From positions 1-17,673 of the forward strand of contig JASHVA010000198.1 in NCBI GenBank assembly GCA_030039715.1: a DNA stretch of 17,673 nucleotides, read 5' to 3'. Positions 6,712-14,198 of the stretch are shown here, piece by piece (the stretch's first letter is position 1; each line of letters begins with the position of its first letter). The translations under genes and the position numbers were made by a program. Source of the stretch: Thermoplasmata archaeon (GTDB taxonomy: Archaea; Thermoplasmatota; Thermoplasmata; Lutacidiplasmatales; UBA184). The notes under the pieces were generated by a model, which was not told where the DNA came from, did not search any database, and saw only the letters and a list, made by a program, of their open reading frames with translations.

Positions 6712-9069
6712 GTGTCCGACCCGCCGCGACTAGCTCGCCTGTTTGGGTTCGGCCCCGGACAAGTCAAGGTCGGTCCGCTCTCAGTCCGCCAGTGGGTCTG
6801 GGTATTCGCGGTCGTGTCGGTGGTCGTCCAAGTTTTTCTCTCCTACCTCGCGACGGCCGAGTTCCGGCAGGGGGCGTACGACCTTGGAATCACGGTGCAA
6901 GGGCTCTCCAACGTCGGAGCCGGGCGCTTTTTTTGGTCGACCGGCAACCATTTGCATCACGGTACGGTTTCCCTGCTGAACAGCCACTTTTCCTGGGTCT
7001 ACTTTGTTGTCTACCCGGTGTACGTCGCGATCCCGGGAATCTTCACCCTCTTCGTCGTGCAGGCCGTTGCGATCGGCGTTGCCGCGGTGCCTCTCGAGGC
7101 GTTGGCGACGCAGACCTCCGGATCGCCTCGACGGGGCATGCTTGTCGCCGGACTGTATGCACTGTGGGCCCCGATGTACGCCGGTATGCCGAACTCCTTC
7201 CATCTCGAAGCCTTTCTCCCGGTGCTGTTCTTTGCCCTCGTGCTGGTCTGGATCCGTCGCCAGTATGTGCTCGGACTGGCGCTCGCCGCCCTCGCCGGCT
7301 TCACCATTGACGTCGCGCCGATCTTGACGGCGCTCCTCGCCATCGTCTTCCTCACGCTACCGCTCCAGGAGGCCTACCGCGGCTCGCGCGTTCGACCGCC
7401 GCCGACCGAGTCGATGGCGGTGACGAAGGCGGGCCTCCCCTCTCCGGTTAGGGACTTTTTGCGATCCCCACTGGTACAAGCGTGCGTCGCGCTGTTCGTG
7501 CTGTCGGTCGTGGTTTTTCTCGCGATGCGTCTTCTCGAAGCGAACCTGACGAATTGGCTAGGAATTCCGGGCAGCTCGCTGGGAGTCTTCCGCAACCCGG
7601 GGTCGGCGCTCTCGAATCTGAGCATACATCTGGGGCAGAAAGTGGAGTTTTGGATCCTGATGGGCGCGACCGTCGGCTTTCTGCCGCTCCTCTACCCGAG
7701 AATCCTGATCGTTCTCGTGCCCTGGATGGGGTATACGGCGCTGCAGGCCGGAAACGGATGGTTCTCGCTGCCCTCGCATTATGTCGCCATCGCCGCGGTC
7801 CCCCTCTTCTTGGGCATCGCGCTGGGTATCCGCGGGCTCCCATTACCCGCCTGGCTTCTTCGGGAGCCTTCACCAAGAGCGGACGCCGGCGAGCTCCCAG
7901 AGTCCAGCGGCAGGTCGGGTCCTTGGAACGAGACCGCCCCCAGCGGTTCGGGCATCGGACCACGGGCTTGGCGCAGACGCCGTCCGATCGCGGGATCCAC
8001 CGGGCGGGCGGTCCGACCGTGGACCGGGAACGGCAGCGCGGGGGGATCTTCAAGTCGGCGAGCTCGCAAGAATCGGGTGGCCACGGCGTGCGGAATCCTC
8101 GTGCTGGCGGTGATCGCGACCAACGTGGCGATCTCCCCGGTTAACTTCGCGACGAACGGGCTGCTCGCCTCGACCGGGAACCGGCTGTTTGTATCCTCCG
8201 CGAGCCCGTACGGCCTGACGCCGTTCCCGGCGGCGGGCTACGAGTACGTCGAATCCTTGGCCGCCGAGCTACCCTCCCAAGCGTTCGTGTTGGTCCAGGG
8301 GCCACTGTTCCCGCTCGTCGCGCACGACCCCAACGCGTACATTTTCGCGAGTCTCCAATCGCAAGGATATGTGGAGCGCGAACCGTTCAACAACTCCACC
8401 CCTCCGGAGTTCGTCTTTGCGACCATCCCCGGGACCTTCCAATTCGATCAATTGGTCGCGAACCTGTCGACGTGGGTTTGGGACACTTCCGTCTATGGTC
8501 TCGTCGGTTGGGTTCAGACGACGCCGATCGGGAGCGTCTTTCTCTTTGAGAAGGGGTATGCCGGCCCCACTCAGATATTCGGACCCATCGCGCCCCCTAC
8601 GATCCGATTCTCACCGGGAAACTATCTGGTCAAAGGCGCGAGCGGCCACTGGCGTCGGATCGACAACGCAGCGAAGGTTCCGATTATAGTGGTCTCGAGT
8701 TCGGCCGGCCAGAGCGGCGAACTTTGGTCGGTCTCGCAATCGAGCCTCGTCCTACCTGCTGGGGCGTACAATCTGACCATCGAGATGCGGACCGATGGGT
8801 CCGCAGCCAACTGCTCCGAGGTTCCGGCCAGCGCGGTCGTGCTCGATATCTCGGGCAACTCGTCGGGCCACCCGTCGATCATCAACTCGTCGATTCCGTA
8901 CTTCCGGGCCTCCTGTGGGGCTTGGGTCCAGGTAAGCCTTCCGTTCACCCTCGACCAGCCCGCTTCCTTCGTGGCGTTCGCTGGTACCCGCCCGGTGCTG
9001 CCGCCCCTTCCGATACAGGTGGCCGTTGCCCAGGTTTCGATCGTGCCCGCGGCGAGCCCGACGCCGTAA
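6712..9069 (+). CDS. DUF2079 family multi-spanning membrane protein
   Basis: A 785-residue protein starting at GTG. The N-terminal half matches DUF2079, a family of membrane proteins thought to resemble GT-C glycosyltransferases. The usual opening AYDLGITVQGL is at 55-65, followed by SHFSWVYFVVYPVY at 91-104 and the MPNSFHLEAFLP block at 159-170. About nine or ten hydrophobic helices lie between 26 and 475. A Pro/Arg/Gly/Ser-rich loop at about 385-452, with a run of arginines, interrupts the helices and is probably cytoplasmic. Residues about 475-785 form a soluble, Asn- and Ser-rich domain with beta character, probably outside the cell. By analogy with GT-C enzymes it may transfer a sugar from a lipid carrier, but activity is unproven. 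A HAD phosphatase gene follows on the same strand after 74 bases. Confidence 0.85.
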   Translation: MSDPPRLARLFGFGPGQVKVGPLSVRQWVWVFAVVSVVVQVFLSYLATAEFRQGAYDLGITVQGLSNVGAGRFFWSTGNHLHHGTVSLLNSHFSWVYFVVYPVYVAIPGIFTLFVVQAVAIGVAAVPLEALATQTSGSPRRGMLVAGLYALWAPMYAGMPNSFHLEAFLPVLFFALVLVWIRRQYVLGLALAALAGFTIDVAPILTALLAIVFLTLPLQEAYRGSRVRPPPTESMAVTKAGLPSPVRDFLRSPLVQACVALFVLSVVVFLAMRLLEANLTNWLGIPGSSLGVFRNPGSALSNLSIHLGQKVEFWILMGATVGFLPLLYPRILIVLVPWMGYTALQAGNGWFSLPSHYVAIAAVPLFLGIALGIRGLPLPAWLLREPSPRADAGELPESSGRSGPWNETAPSGSGIGPRAWRRRRPIAGSTGRAVRPWTGNGSAGGSSSRRARKNRVATACGILVLAVIATNVAISPVNFATNGLLASTGNRLFVSSASPYGLTPFPAAGYEYVESLAAELPSQAFVLVQGPLFPLVAHDPNAYIFASLQSQGYVEREPFNNSTPPEFVFATIPGTFQFDQLVANLSTWVWDTSVYGLVGWVQTTPIGSVFLFEKGYAGPTQIFGPIAPPTIRFSPGNYLVKGASGHWRRIDNAAKVPIIVVSSSAGQSGELWSVSQSSLVLPAGAYNLTIEMRTDGSAANCSEVPASAVVLDISGNSSGHPSIINSSIPYFRASCGAWVQVSLPFTLDQPASFVAFAGTRPVLPPLPIQVAVAQVSIVPAASPTP

Positions 9070-9143
9070 CAGAAGGCGTTCCCGAGGTGGGCGATGGATC
9101 GCCGGATCCTCAGAGTACGCCTCAAGATTCATCCGAGGCTCCC

Positions 9144-10067
9144 GTGACCCGATTCGCCCGGCTCCCCGAGTCGCTTCAAACCGCGACACGCGGACATCCC
9201 CGTGGTGGTGGCGGCAAGTCCCGGGCCCGGTCGCGGAGCCCTGAGCGCGACTCCCGCCTCACGCTCCCGAGCCCCGCCTCGGAGACCGGTGGTCCGAACC
9301 ACCGAGGTCCCGCCCTCGAGGTCGTCATAGATTTCGACGGGACGCTGGTCGAACCGAATGTCGCCATCTTGCTCGTGGAAGAGTTCGCCGAGGACGGGGA
9401 GGCCGTGGCGCACGAGATCGACCGCAGACTGCACGAGGGTACTATCACGCTCCGGGACGCGTGGCGGCGCCAGGCCGCCCTTCTCCCCGCCGACCGGCTC
9501 CCCGAGATGCGAGCCTTCGTCCGGGCGCGTGTCCCGTTGCGATCCGGCGCTCGTGGGCTCCTCGAGCTTCTGGGCCGCTATCGTGTGCCGGTGACGATCG
9601 TCTCGGGAGGTCTCGAATTCTACATCCGAGAGGTGCTCGACCGTGAACGCCTCGAGCTTCCGGTGCGCTCCGATCGCCTCCACGTTCTCCCGAACGGCCG
9701 CGTCGAAGTCACGCACCCGTTCGAGCATCCGACGTGCCGGCTGTGCGGAATCTGCAAGGCACAGCTCACCGGGTCGTCCGATAACGGAGTCCGCACGGTC
9801 TTCATCGCGGACGGATCCACCGACCGATACGGGGCCGAGACGGCGGAGATTGTGTTCGCGAGAGGGAGGCTCCTGGACTATTGCCGAACGCACGGGATTC
9901 CGCACTGGCCCTTCGCGGACGATTTCGAGCCCGTGACGCGGCGGATGGCGCAATGGCTGAACGGGGGTCGCGAGCTACCGCGACCTCGTCCGAGAGGACT
10001 TGCCGGGTCCGCGTGCCCGATCTCGGCGGAGCTCCTCCGACGAGTCGCTCCGAGCGAGGTCCGTTGA
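9144..10067 (+). CDS. HAD-superfamily phosphatase, MtnX-like
   Basis: A 307-residue protein whose conserved part starts near residue 58. The HAD motifs are in order: DFDGT at 63-67 (nucleophile and acid/base aspartates), IVSGG at 152-156 (motif II serine), a lysine in CGICK at 201-205, and ADGSTDRYGAE at 222-232 (motif III/IV aspartates). The HPTCRLCGICK cysteine cluster and the ending FARGRLLDYC...GIP resemble the MtnX / COG4359 branch, which includes methionine-salvage phosphatases; no other salvage gene is nearby, so the substrate is unknown. The first 55 residues are Arg/Gly/Ser/Pro-rich and look disordered. GTG at 9144 is preferred because GAGG is 5 bases upstream; GTG at 9087 is possible. 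The frame extends into the DUF2079 gene, but that part is shadow. Confidence 0.8.
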   Translation: MTRFARLPESLQTATRGHPRGGGGKSRARSRSPERDSRLTLPSPASETGGPNHRGPALEVVIDFDGTLVEPNVAILLVEEFAEDGEAVAHEIDRRLHEGTITLRDAWRRQAALLPADRLPEMRAFVRARVPLRSGARGLLELLGRYRVPVTIVSGGLEFYIREVLDRERLELPVRSDRLHVLPNGRVEVTHPFEHPTCRLCGICKAQLTGSSDNGVRTVFIADGSTDRYGAETAEIVFARGRLLDYCRTHGIPHWPFADDFEPVTRRMAQWLNGGRELPRPRPRGLAGSACPISAELLRRVAPSEVR

Positions 10068-10143
10068 GGCCTGCGACTGGGCCCTGACCCCGCTCTCGCT
10101 CGGAGAGCTGCCCTCCTGCAGACGACGGAGCGACGAGGGACGA

Positions 10144-10210
10144 ATCTAGATATAGTTCGGAATGCGCACGAATACGTAGTGTACCGCTTCTGGACCAAAT
10201 ACGATAATCG
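10144..10210 (+). promoter_or_regulatory. AT-rich island upstream of the TrmB-like gene, with promoter candidates and an 8-bp palindrome
   Basis: The 266-base gap after the HAD gene contains one AT-rich stretch. It holds ATCTAGAT (10144-10151), a perfect palindrome overlapping a TATA-like GATATAG, and further on AAATACGATAATC (10197-10209). The second is the better promoter if the regulator starts at ATG 10250; either gives a leader of about 100 bases or more if it starts at 10334. The palindrome could be an operator for the adjacent regulator, which is speculation. Confidence 0.3.
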
Positions 10211-10333
10211 CGCTCGCGGGGCACCCATCGAGAGCCCCGCACGGATGGGATGGCTCGTCCGTCCACGCGCGGGCCCTCACCCCCCGGTGGGTGGCCTGGT
10301 CCTTGCCGACCCAGGTCTTCCGCGGACGGACCC

Positions 10334-11263
10334 ATGACGTCCGCGGGAGTCGGCGCGGGCCGAACCCCGGGAGCCGACGAGCTGCGTCTGCTCGGGATGT
10401 CCGGTCCCGAGGCACGAATGTTCCGTGCGTTATGCGACGGTCCACGCCGCGCGCGGGAAGCGGCGACGATCGCGAATTTGCAGCGAGCTACGGCCTATCG
10501 AGTGCTCGCCCGGCTCCTAGAAAGAGGGCTCGTGACGGGGGACGGGAGACCCACCCAGCGATTCGTTGCTGTCCAGCCCGCGGAGCTGTTTCGCCGCTTG
10601 GAGCTGTTTTACCGCGAGGAAGCGGAGATCCCGGGCTCGTTGGCGGACTCGCTCGGCCCCGCGGGTCGTTGGGCCGTCCCGGGCGAAGCTCTGCGCGGCG
10701 GGTCGAGCCGGCCGCGCATACTCTCTCAGGAACGGGGGAGAGCCCATCCAGTGTTCTCGGAACTCGCTTCCGCAAAACGGTCGGTGGATGCGGTCGTGCG
10801 GCCGCTGGCGACGCCGTTTGCGTACCGGGCCGAGCTCGAGCGGACGCTGGGGCAACTCGCGAGATCGGGCATTCACGTCCGAATCCTTACCGACGCGACG
10901 CCGGCGGACGAGCGGTTCCGCGAGGGAGTGGTACGAAGTGCGGTCGGCGGCCCCGACTCGCTCGAGCTGAGGCATTACAGCCCGATCGTTTCCCAGTTCT
11001 ACTCCATCGATCGGGAGAAGGTCGTCCGGATTCCGACCATCCATGCGTCCGGCCGTCTTCCGCCCTTTGGTGTCGCGACCGAGGGCAGGGTACGCATCCG
11101 TCCCCTTATCGAGCGATTCGAGACTCTTTGGAACGATGCCACCAGAGTGCCGTCCCCAGTAGGGTCGGATGCGACGCAGGGGCGCCGCAGTTCCGGACGA
11201 CCGGGTGCACGAAGCTCGGAGGGCGTCGGCCGTCCCGGGCGTAGGCTGCGGGATTCTGGGTAA
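10334..11263 (+). CDS. TrmB-like transcriptional regulator
   Basis: A 309-residue protein with the TrmB layout. A winged helix at about 16-82 begins LRLLGMSGPEARMFRAL and has a recognition region rich in Ala/Thr/Arg (ATIANLQRATAYRVLARL) ending in a wing before FVAVQP. A short Glu-rich helix (85-105) can serve as dimer linker. Residues about 136-265 resemble the C-terminal sensor, including FSELASAKRSVDAVVRP and a Rossmann-like strand GIHVRILTDA at 179-188. TrmB regulators usually bind sugars or other small molecules and control transport and metabolic genes in archaea. The tail after 275 is low-complexity Gly/Arg/Ser. The start is uncertain: ATG 10250 would add 28 Pro/Gly/Arg-rich residues of doubtful value. 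Ligand and targets are unknown; the flanking glycosyltransferase is a candidate target. Confidence 0.75.
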   Translation: MTSAGVGAGRTPGADELRLLGMSGPEARMFRALCDGPRRAREAATIANLQRATAYRVLARLLERGLVTGDGRPTQRFVAVQPAELFRRLELFYREEAEIPGSLADSLGPAGRWAVPGEALRGGSSRPRILSQERGRAHPVFSELASAKRSVDAVVRPLATPFAYRAELERTLGQLARSGIHVRILTDATPADERFREGVVRSAVGGPDSLELRHYSPIVSQFYSIDREKVVRIPTIHASGRLPPFGVATEGRVRIRPLIERFETLWNDATRVPSPVGSDATQGRRSSGRPGARSSEGVGRPGRRLRDSG

Positions 11264-11393
11264 GCCGAGCGAGTTCGGTGTTCGAAACGACGGCTCTCAG
11301 TCCCAACCTGTTCGGGAGTCTTGCATTCGATCGGTCTTCGAGACAGACCGGCGTCGATCGTCGGCGACGTTTTACTCCGAAAACCCGAGAACC

Positions 11394-11399
11394 CTTATC
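11394..11399 (+). promoter_or_regulatory. TATA-like element of the glycosyltransferase gene
   Basis: CTTATC, in ACCCTTATCC, lies 24 bases before the ATG at 11424, the right distance for a leaderless transcript. The match to box A is moderate. GTTTTACT at about 11370-11377 is an alternative that would give a leader of some 20 bases. No Shine-Dalgarno motif precedes the ATG. Confidence 0.4.
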
Positions 11400-11423
11400 C
11401 ACGAGTGACGGGTCCAATCCGCG

Positions 11424-12224
11424 ATGGAAGAGCCCTCTCGCGTCCCCACTCCCGTCCCAGCCAGCGAAGCCGGCGTTTCGATCGTCTTGGCCACACTGAA
11501 CGAGCGGGAAAATCTTCCGCCACTGATCGAACGCATCCGTTCGCAACCGCTGTCCCGGTACGAGATTGTCGTGGTGGACGATGGAAGCACCGACGGGACG
11601 CGCGAGTACCTTCGGGCGGAGTCCCGACGCGACCCGAGGGTACGGCCGATATTCCACGACGGGAAGCAGACCACCCTTCGAGCCCAATGTCAGGGGATCG
11701 AGTCGACCACGTTCCCGCGCGTCGTGATCATGGATGCGGACCTTCAGCACCCGCCCGAACTGCTCGGATCGATGATCGCGCGCTTGGACTCGGGGGCGCA
11801 ATTGGTTGTGGCCAGTCGATACGCGCCCGGCGGGACGGCCGGTCCCCGGACCGCGTACCGGTGGCTACTCTCCCGCGGCGCCGAGTCGCTCGCGAAGCTG
11901 TTGGTCCCTCCCGTCCGCAGCGTGTCGGACCCGGTCTCGGGATACTTCGCGTTCCGACGGGAGGTCTGGGTGCCCCTCGACCCCACGTATCGGGGCTACA
12001 AGCTCCTCATCTTCCTGCTGGTGATGGCGGAAGGGCGGTCGGTCGCAGAGGTTCCGTTTCGGTTCGCTCCCCGTCCCGAAGGGGAGAGCAAGGTCGCGCA
12101 CGGAGTCGGGTTCATCCGAATCTTCCTCGGCGAACTTCGACGGGCGCGCTGGCTACGAGCGTCGCTGGCCCCACATCCAAAACTATCCGAAGCCGGTTCG
12201 GAAAGTGACCCAAAACCGCTCTGA
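11424..12224 (+). CDS. Family 2 glycosyltransferase, dolichol-phosphate mannosyltransferase-like
   Basis: A 266-residue GT-A enzyme. Nucleotide-sugar binding is marked by SIVLATLNERENL at 19-31 and VDDGSTDGT at 51-59. The metal-binding DxD is in MDADLQHPPE at 103-112, a form typical of Dpm1-like enzymes, which load a sugar onto a polyprenyl phosphate at the inner face of the membrane. DPVSGYFAFRR at 169-179 and the RPEGESK motif at 217-223 are further Dpm1 hallmarks. There is no C-terminal transmembrane pair, so it is a soluble or peripheral enzyme of the short Dpm1 type. Its product could supply a GT-C enzyme such as the DUF2079 protein, but that link is only inferred from proximity. It ends in a short polar tail and is convergent with the PKD gene. 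Confidence 0.88.
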   Translation: MEEPSRVPTPVPASEAGVSIVLATLNERENLPPLIERIRSQPLSRYEIVVVDDGSTDGTREYLRAESRRDPRVRPIFHDGKQTTLRAQCQGIESTTFPRVVIMDADLQHPPELLGSMIARLDSGAQLVVASRYAPGGTAGPRTAYRWLLSRGAESLAKLLVPPVRSVSDPVSGYFAFRREVWVPLDPTYRGYKLLIFLLVMAEGRSVAEVPFRFAPRPEGESKVAHGVGFIRIFLGELRRARWLRASLAPHPKLSEAGSESDPKPL

Positions 12225-12239
12225 GCGATCGTGCGGCAT

Positions 12240-12262
12240 CGTGCCCAGCGCCGGCACGTTTC
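12240..12262 (+). terminator. Hairpin with T-rich tail after the glycosyltransferase
   Basis: CGTGCC (12240-12245) and GGCACG (12253-12258) form a 6-bp stem with a 7-base loop, followed directly by TTTCT. It begins 16 bases past the TGA of the glycosyltransferase gene, a plausible place for termination. Archaeal terminators rely mainly on T-runs, so the hairpin itself may be secondary. Confidence 0.4.
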
Positions 12263-12266
12263 TGGG

Positions 12267-12286
12267 AGGCGGCTCGAAGGCCGCCT
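12267..12286 (-). terminator. Hairpin overlapping the stop of the PKD-protein gene
   Basis: AGGCGGC (12267-12273) and GCCGCCT (12280-12286) form a perfect 7-bp stem with loop TCGAAG. One arm includes two bases of the minus-strand TAG at 12285-12287. No T-run follows in either direction, so it is more likely an mRNA 3' end structure or a barrier between convergent genes than a strong terminator. Confidence 0.35.
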
Positions 12287-13382
12287 AACGATTCCGCGCC
12301 CCAGGAGAACGGCGCACCCAGAGAGCCGCAGCGATCAAGCTCGCGGCTCCTCCCAGCAGAATGATCCACCCGGTCAGCCCTCCGCTCGAAAAAAGCTCCG
12401 GGAGGCTGACGTTCACTTTCACGGTGGTCTCCGCTTGGTTGCCGAAGCGGTCGGTCACGAGCACCGAAATCGTGTAAGCTCCTGAGCCGCTCGGGGCGCA
12501 CGAGATACTGGCGAGGTTTCCCCCGAAGCATCCCGGAGGCAGATTCGACCAAGCGTAGACGTACGTAGGGAATCCTCCGTACGCCACTGCGTCCAGCACG
12601 AGCGCATCTCCCACGCTCAACGACCCCGGAGTCGCAGAAAGACTCACGGAGACCGGCGGCGCGGCCTGCACGGGCTGGTACCGTGCGGAAGCAAATTCGC
12701 CGAAAGAGTCGTTAACGAAGACGTAGGCGATGTAGGTGCCAACCGAAGAATACGTGTGTGTCACCGGGTTGCCGGAGCCGTTCGTTCCGTCGCCGAACAG
12801 CCAAGAGAACTGGAAAGGCGGAGTTCCGCCGACGGTGGTCGCGACGTACGTGATCGTTACCGGCACGATTCCGAGGTTTCTCCCGTCACCGACCGAGACC
12901 GAGAGGCGTTGGTTCACTTGGACGGCCGTTGCGTTCGAGGTGACGTTCGCTCCCGCCCCGTCGACCACTTGGACCGTGACCGAGTAGGTGGTCGAACTCG
13001 AGATCGGATTCTCCGGGTGGCACGTGAGCTTGGAGGCGTTGACGCTGGTGCAGCCCGCCGGCAGGCCGAGCCAGGTGATGTTGTAGCCTCCCGAGCCACC
13101 CGAGATCGTCACATTGAGTCCCAGCGGCTCTCCCGCGTCGACGACCGGAGGATTGGCAACCGGCGTGCCGACCGTCAGAGTCGAGCCCGCGGTGACCCGT
13201 CCACCGAGGGCGGAGAGAATCGGTGCCTCGAGGGATGGCGCGGGGCCTGTGAGCCCGAAGGAACCATGCATGAACGCTACCGAGGCGGGAGTGGATCCCG
13301 GACCGAGGCAGCTCGCAACGACCAGGACCGCGAGAGCCGCCGCCAACAGGGCTAGACGAGAAGTTCGCCTTTCTCGCCGCAT
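12285..13382 (-). CDS. PKD/Ig-like surface protein with lipobox-like signal and C-terminal TM
   Basis: A 365-residue protein started at the ATG at 13382, directly before a basic then hydrophobic signal sequence (MRRERRTSRLALL). The signal ends in VASC (22-25), which resembles a lipobox, so Cys25 might be lipid-modified. Three beta-sandwich repeats follow: about 72-158 (Ig-like), 159-243 (PKD-like, with WLFGDGT at 194-200 and VTHTYSSVGTY at 207-217) and 244-326. The first and third contain a paired-cysteine motif (LPAGC...C at 108-121 and LPPGC...C at 281-295) that recurs, from memory, in Thermoplasmatota surface proteins. A TM helix at about 336-356 and a basic tail anchor the C-terminus. It is likely an adhesin or scaffold at the cell surface. 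The upstream minus strand has a GGTG motif 9 bases before the ATG, inside a G-rich tract. Confidence 0.84.
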   Translation of the reverse strand: MRRERRTSRLALLAAALAVLVVASCLGPGSTPASVAFMHGSFGLTGPAPSLEAPILSALGGRVTAGSTLTVGTPVANPPVVDAGEPLGLNVTISGGSGGYNITWLGLPAGCTSVNASKLTCHPENPISSSTTYSVTVQVVDGAGANVTSNATAVQVNQRLSVSVGDGRNLGIVPVTITYVATTVGGTPPFQFSWLFGDGTNGSGNPVTHTYSSVGTYIAYVFVNDSFGEFASARYQPVQAAPPVSVSLSATPGSLSVGDALVLDAVAYGGFPTYVYAWSNLPPGCFGGNLASISCAPSGSGAYTISVLVTDRFGNQAETTVKVNVSLPELFSSGGLTGWIILLGGAASLIAAALWVRRSPGARNR

Positions 13383-13515
13383 GCCTGTCTTCCCACCCCC
13401 CCCTCCAGAACGATAGGACTGCATCTCGGAAAGAGGTTTTCCGGGTCCGGCCCACCGCAACGAGTCGCGGGGGCAGCGGAGCGATCACCGCCGTACGGGC
13501 CGGCGCCCCCGAGCT

Positions 13516-13521
13516 CATATA
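13516..13521 (+). promoter_or_regulatory. TATA-like box of the SDR gene
   Basis: CATATA in a GC-rich region shared with the divergent PKD gene. It would start transcription around 13545, a few bases before the ATG at 13554. This favours that ATG over the in-frame GTG at 13524, which lies too close to the box to be on the transcript. Confidence 0.45.
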
Positions 13522-13553
13522 GGGTGCTCACCCTCGGACGCCACCCCCGGGCG

Positions 13554-14198
13554 ATGAGAGTGGTCGTCTTCGGAGCTTCCGGCATGATCGGGAGTCGGGT
13601 CGTGAATGAGCTCGTCCATCGAGGTCACTCAGTGAAAGTGGTAGCTCACGCCGGGTCCAACCGCACTGCTGTCCGCCCACCACTGATCGCCGTCGCCGCT
13701 GAGGCGACGAATCCTACCAGTGTCGCCGAGGCGGTGCGAGGGGCCGATGCCGTGATCTCGGCCATCGGTCCTGGACGCGGCCAGAGCCCGAACGTGGTCG
13801 TAGGCGGGGCCCGCGGTCTCTTGCAGGGACTCCGAACCGCCGAGGTGCGCCGCCTCATCGTGGTCGGCGGGGCCGGCAGCTTGGAGGTGAGGACCGGTGT
13901 TCGGCTCGCGGACACGCCCGAGTTTCCCGAGGCCTGGCGGCCGGTCGCCGATGCCCATCGGGAGGCGCTCGAGGTGTTCCGCGGCGAGCCCGAGCTTGAA
14001 TGGACCGTGGTGTCACCGGCGGCGATCATAGAACCGGGCGCCCGAACGGGCCGGTACCGGGCCGGCGGCGAGCAGCTCATGGTCGATTCGAAGGGCGAGA
14101 GCCGAATCTCCGCGGAAGATTTTGCCGTGGCGATTGCGGACGAGCTCGAGACCCCCCGACACGTGCGCCGGCGGTTTTCCGTCGTAGGGTCGGCATGA
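13554..14198 (+). CDS. NAD(P)-binding Rossmann protein, NmrA/atypical SDR type
   Basis: A 214-residue atypical short-chain dehydrogenase. The dinucleotide motif is GASGMIG at 7-13 (GxxGxxG), followed by a strand and basic residue region at 25-37 that would contact NADP. ADAVISAIGPG (64-74), RRLIVVGGAGSL (99-110) and EWTVVSPAAIIEPG (149-162) are the usual later blocks of this group (similar to COG0702/COG2910 proteins). The active-site Tyr-x-x-x-Lys of classical SDRs is not visible, which is normal for NmrA-like proteins; many bind cofactor without known catalysis, as redox sensors or reductases. The gene overlaps the next by four bases (ATGA), so translation is probably coupled. Substrate unknown. 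Confidence 0.85.
   Translation: MRVVVFGASGMIGSRVVNELVHRGHSVKVVAHAGSNRTAVRPPLIAVAAEATNPTSVAEAVRGADAVISAIGPGRGQSPNVVVGGARGLLQGLRTAEVRRLIVVGGAGSLEVRTGVRLADTPEFPEAWRPVADAHREALEVFRGEPELEWTVVSPAAIIEPGARTGRYRAGGEQLMVDSKGESRISAEDFAVAIADELETPRHVRRRFSVVGSA

Noticed and set aside
8724..9143. Upstream extension of the HAD phosphatase frame inside the DUF2079 gene
   Set aside because: The extension has no HAD features and lies over the coding end of the DUF2079 protein; a GTG with a GAGG motif exists at 9144.
10146..10445. 99-codon minus-strand frame across the TrmB upstream region
   Set aside because: It has no domain, runs opposite the start of the regulator gene, and ends in the AT-rich promoter patch.
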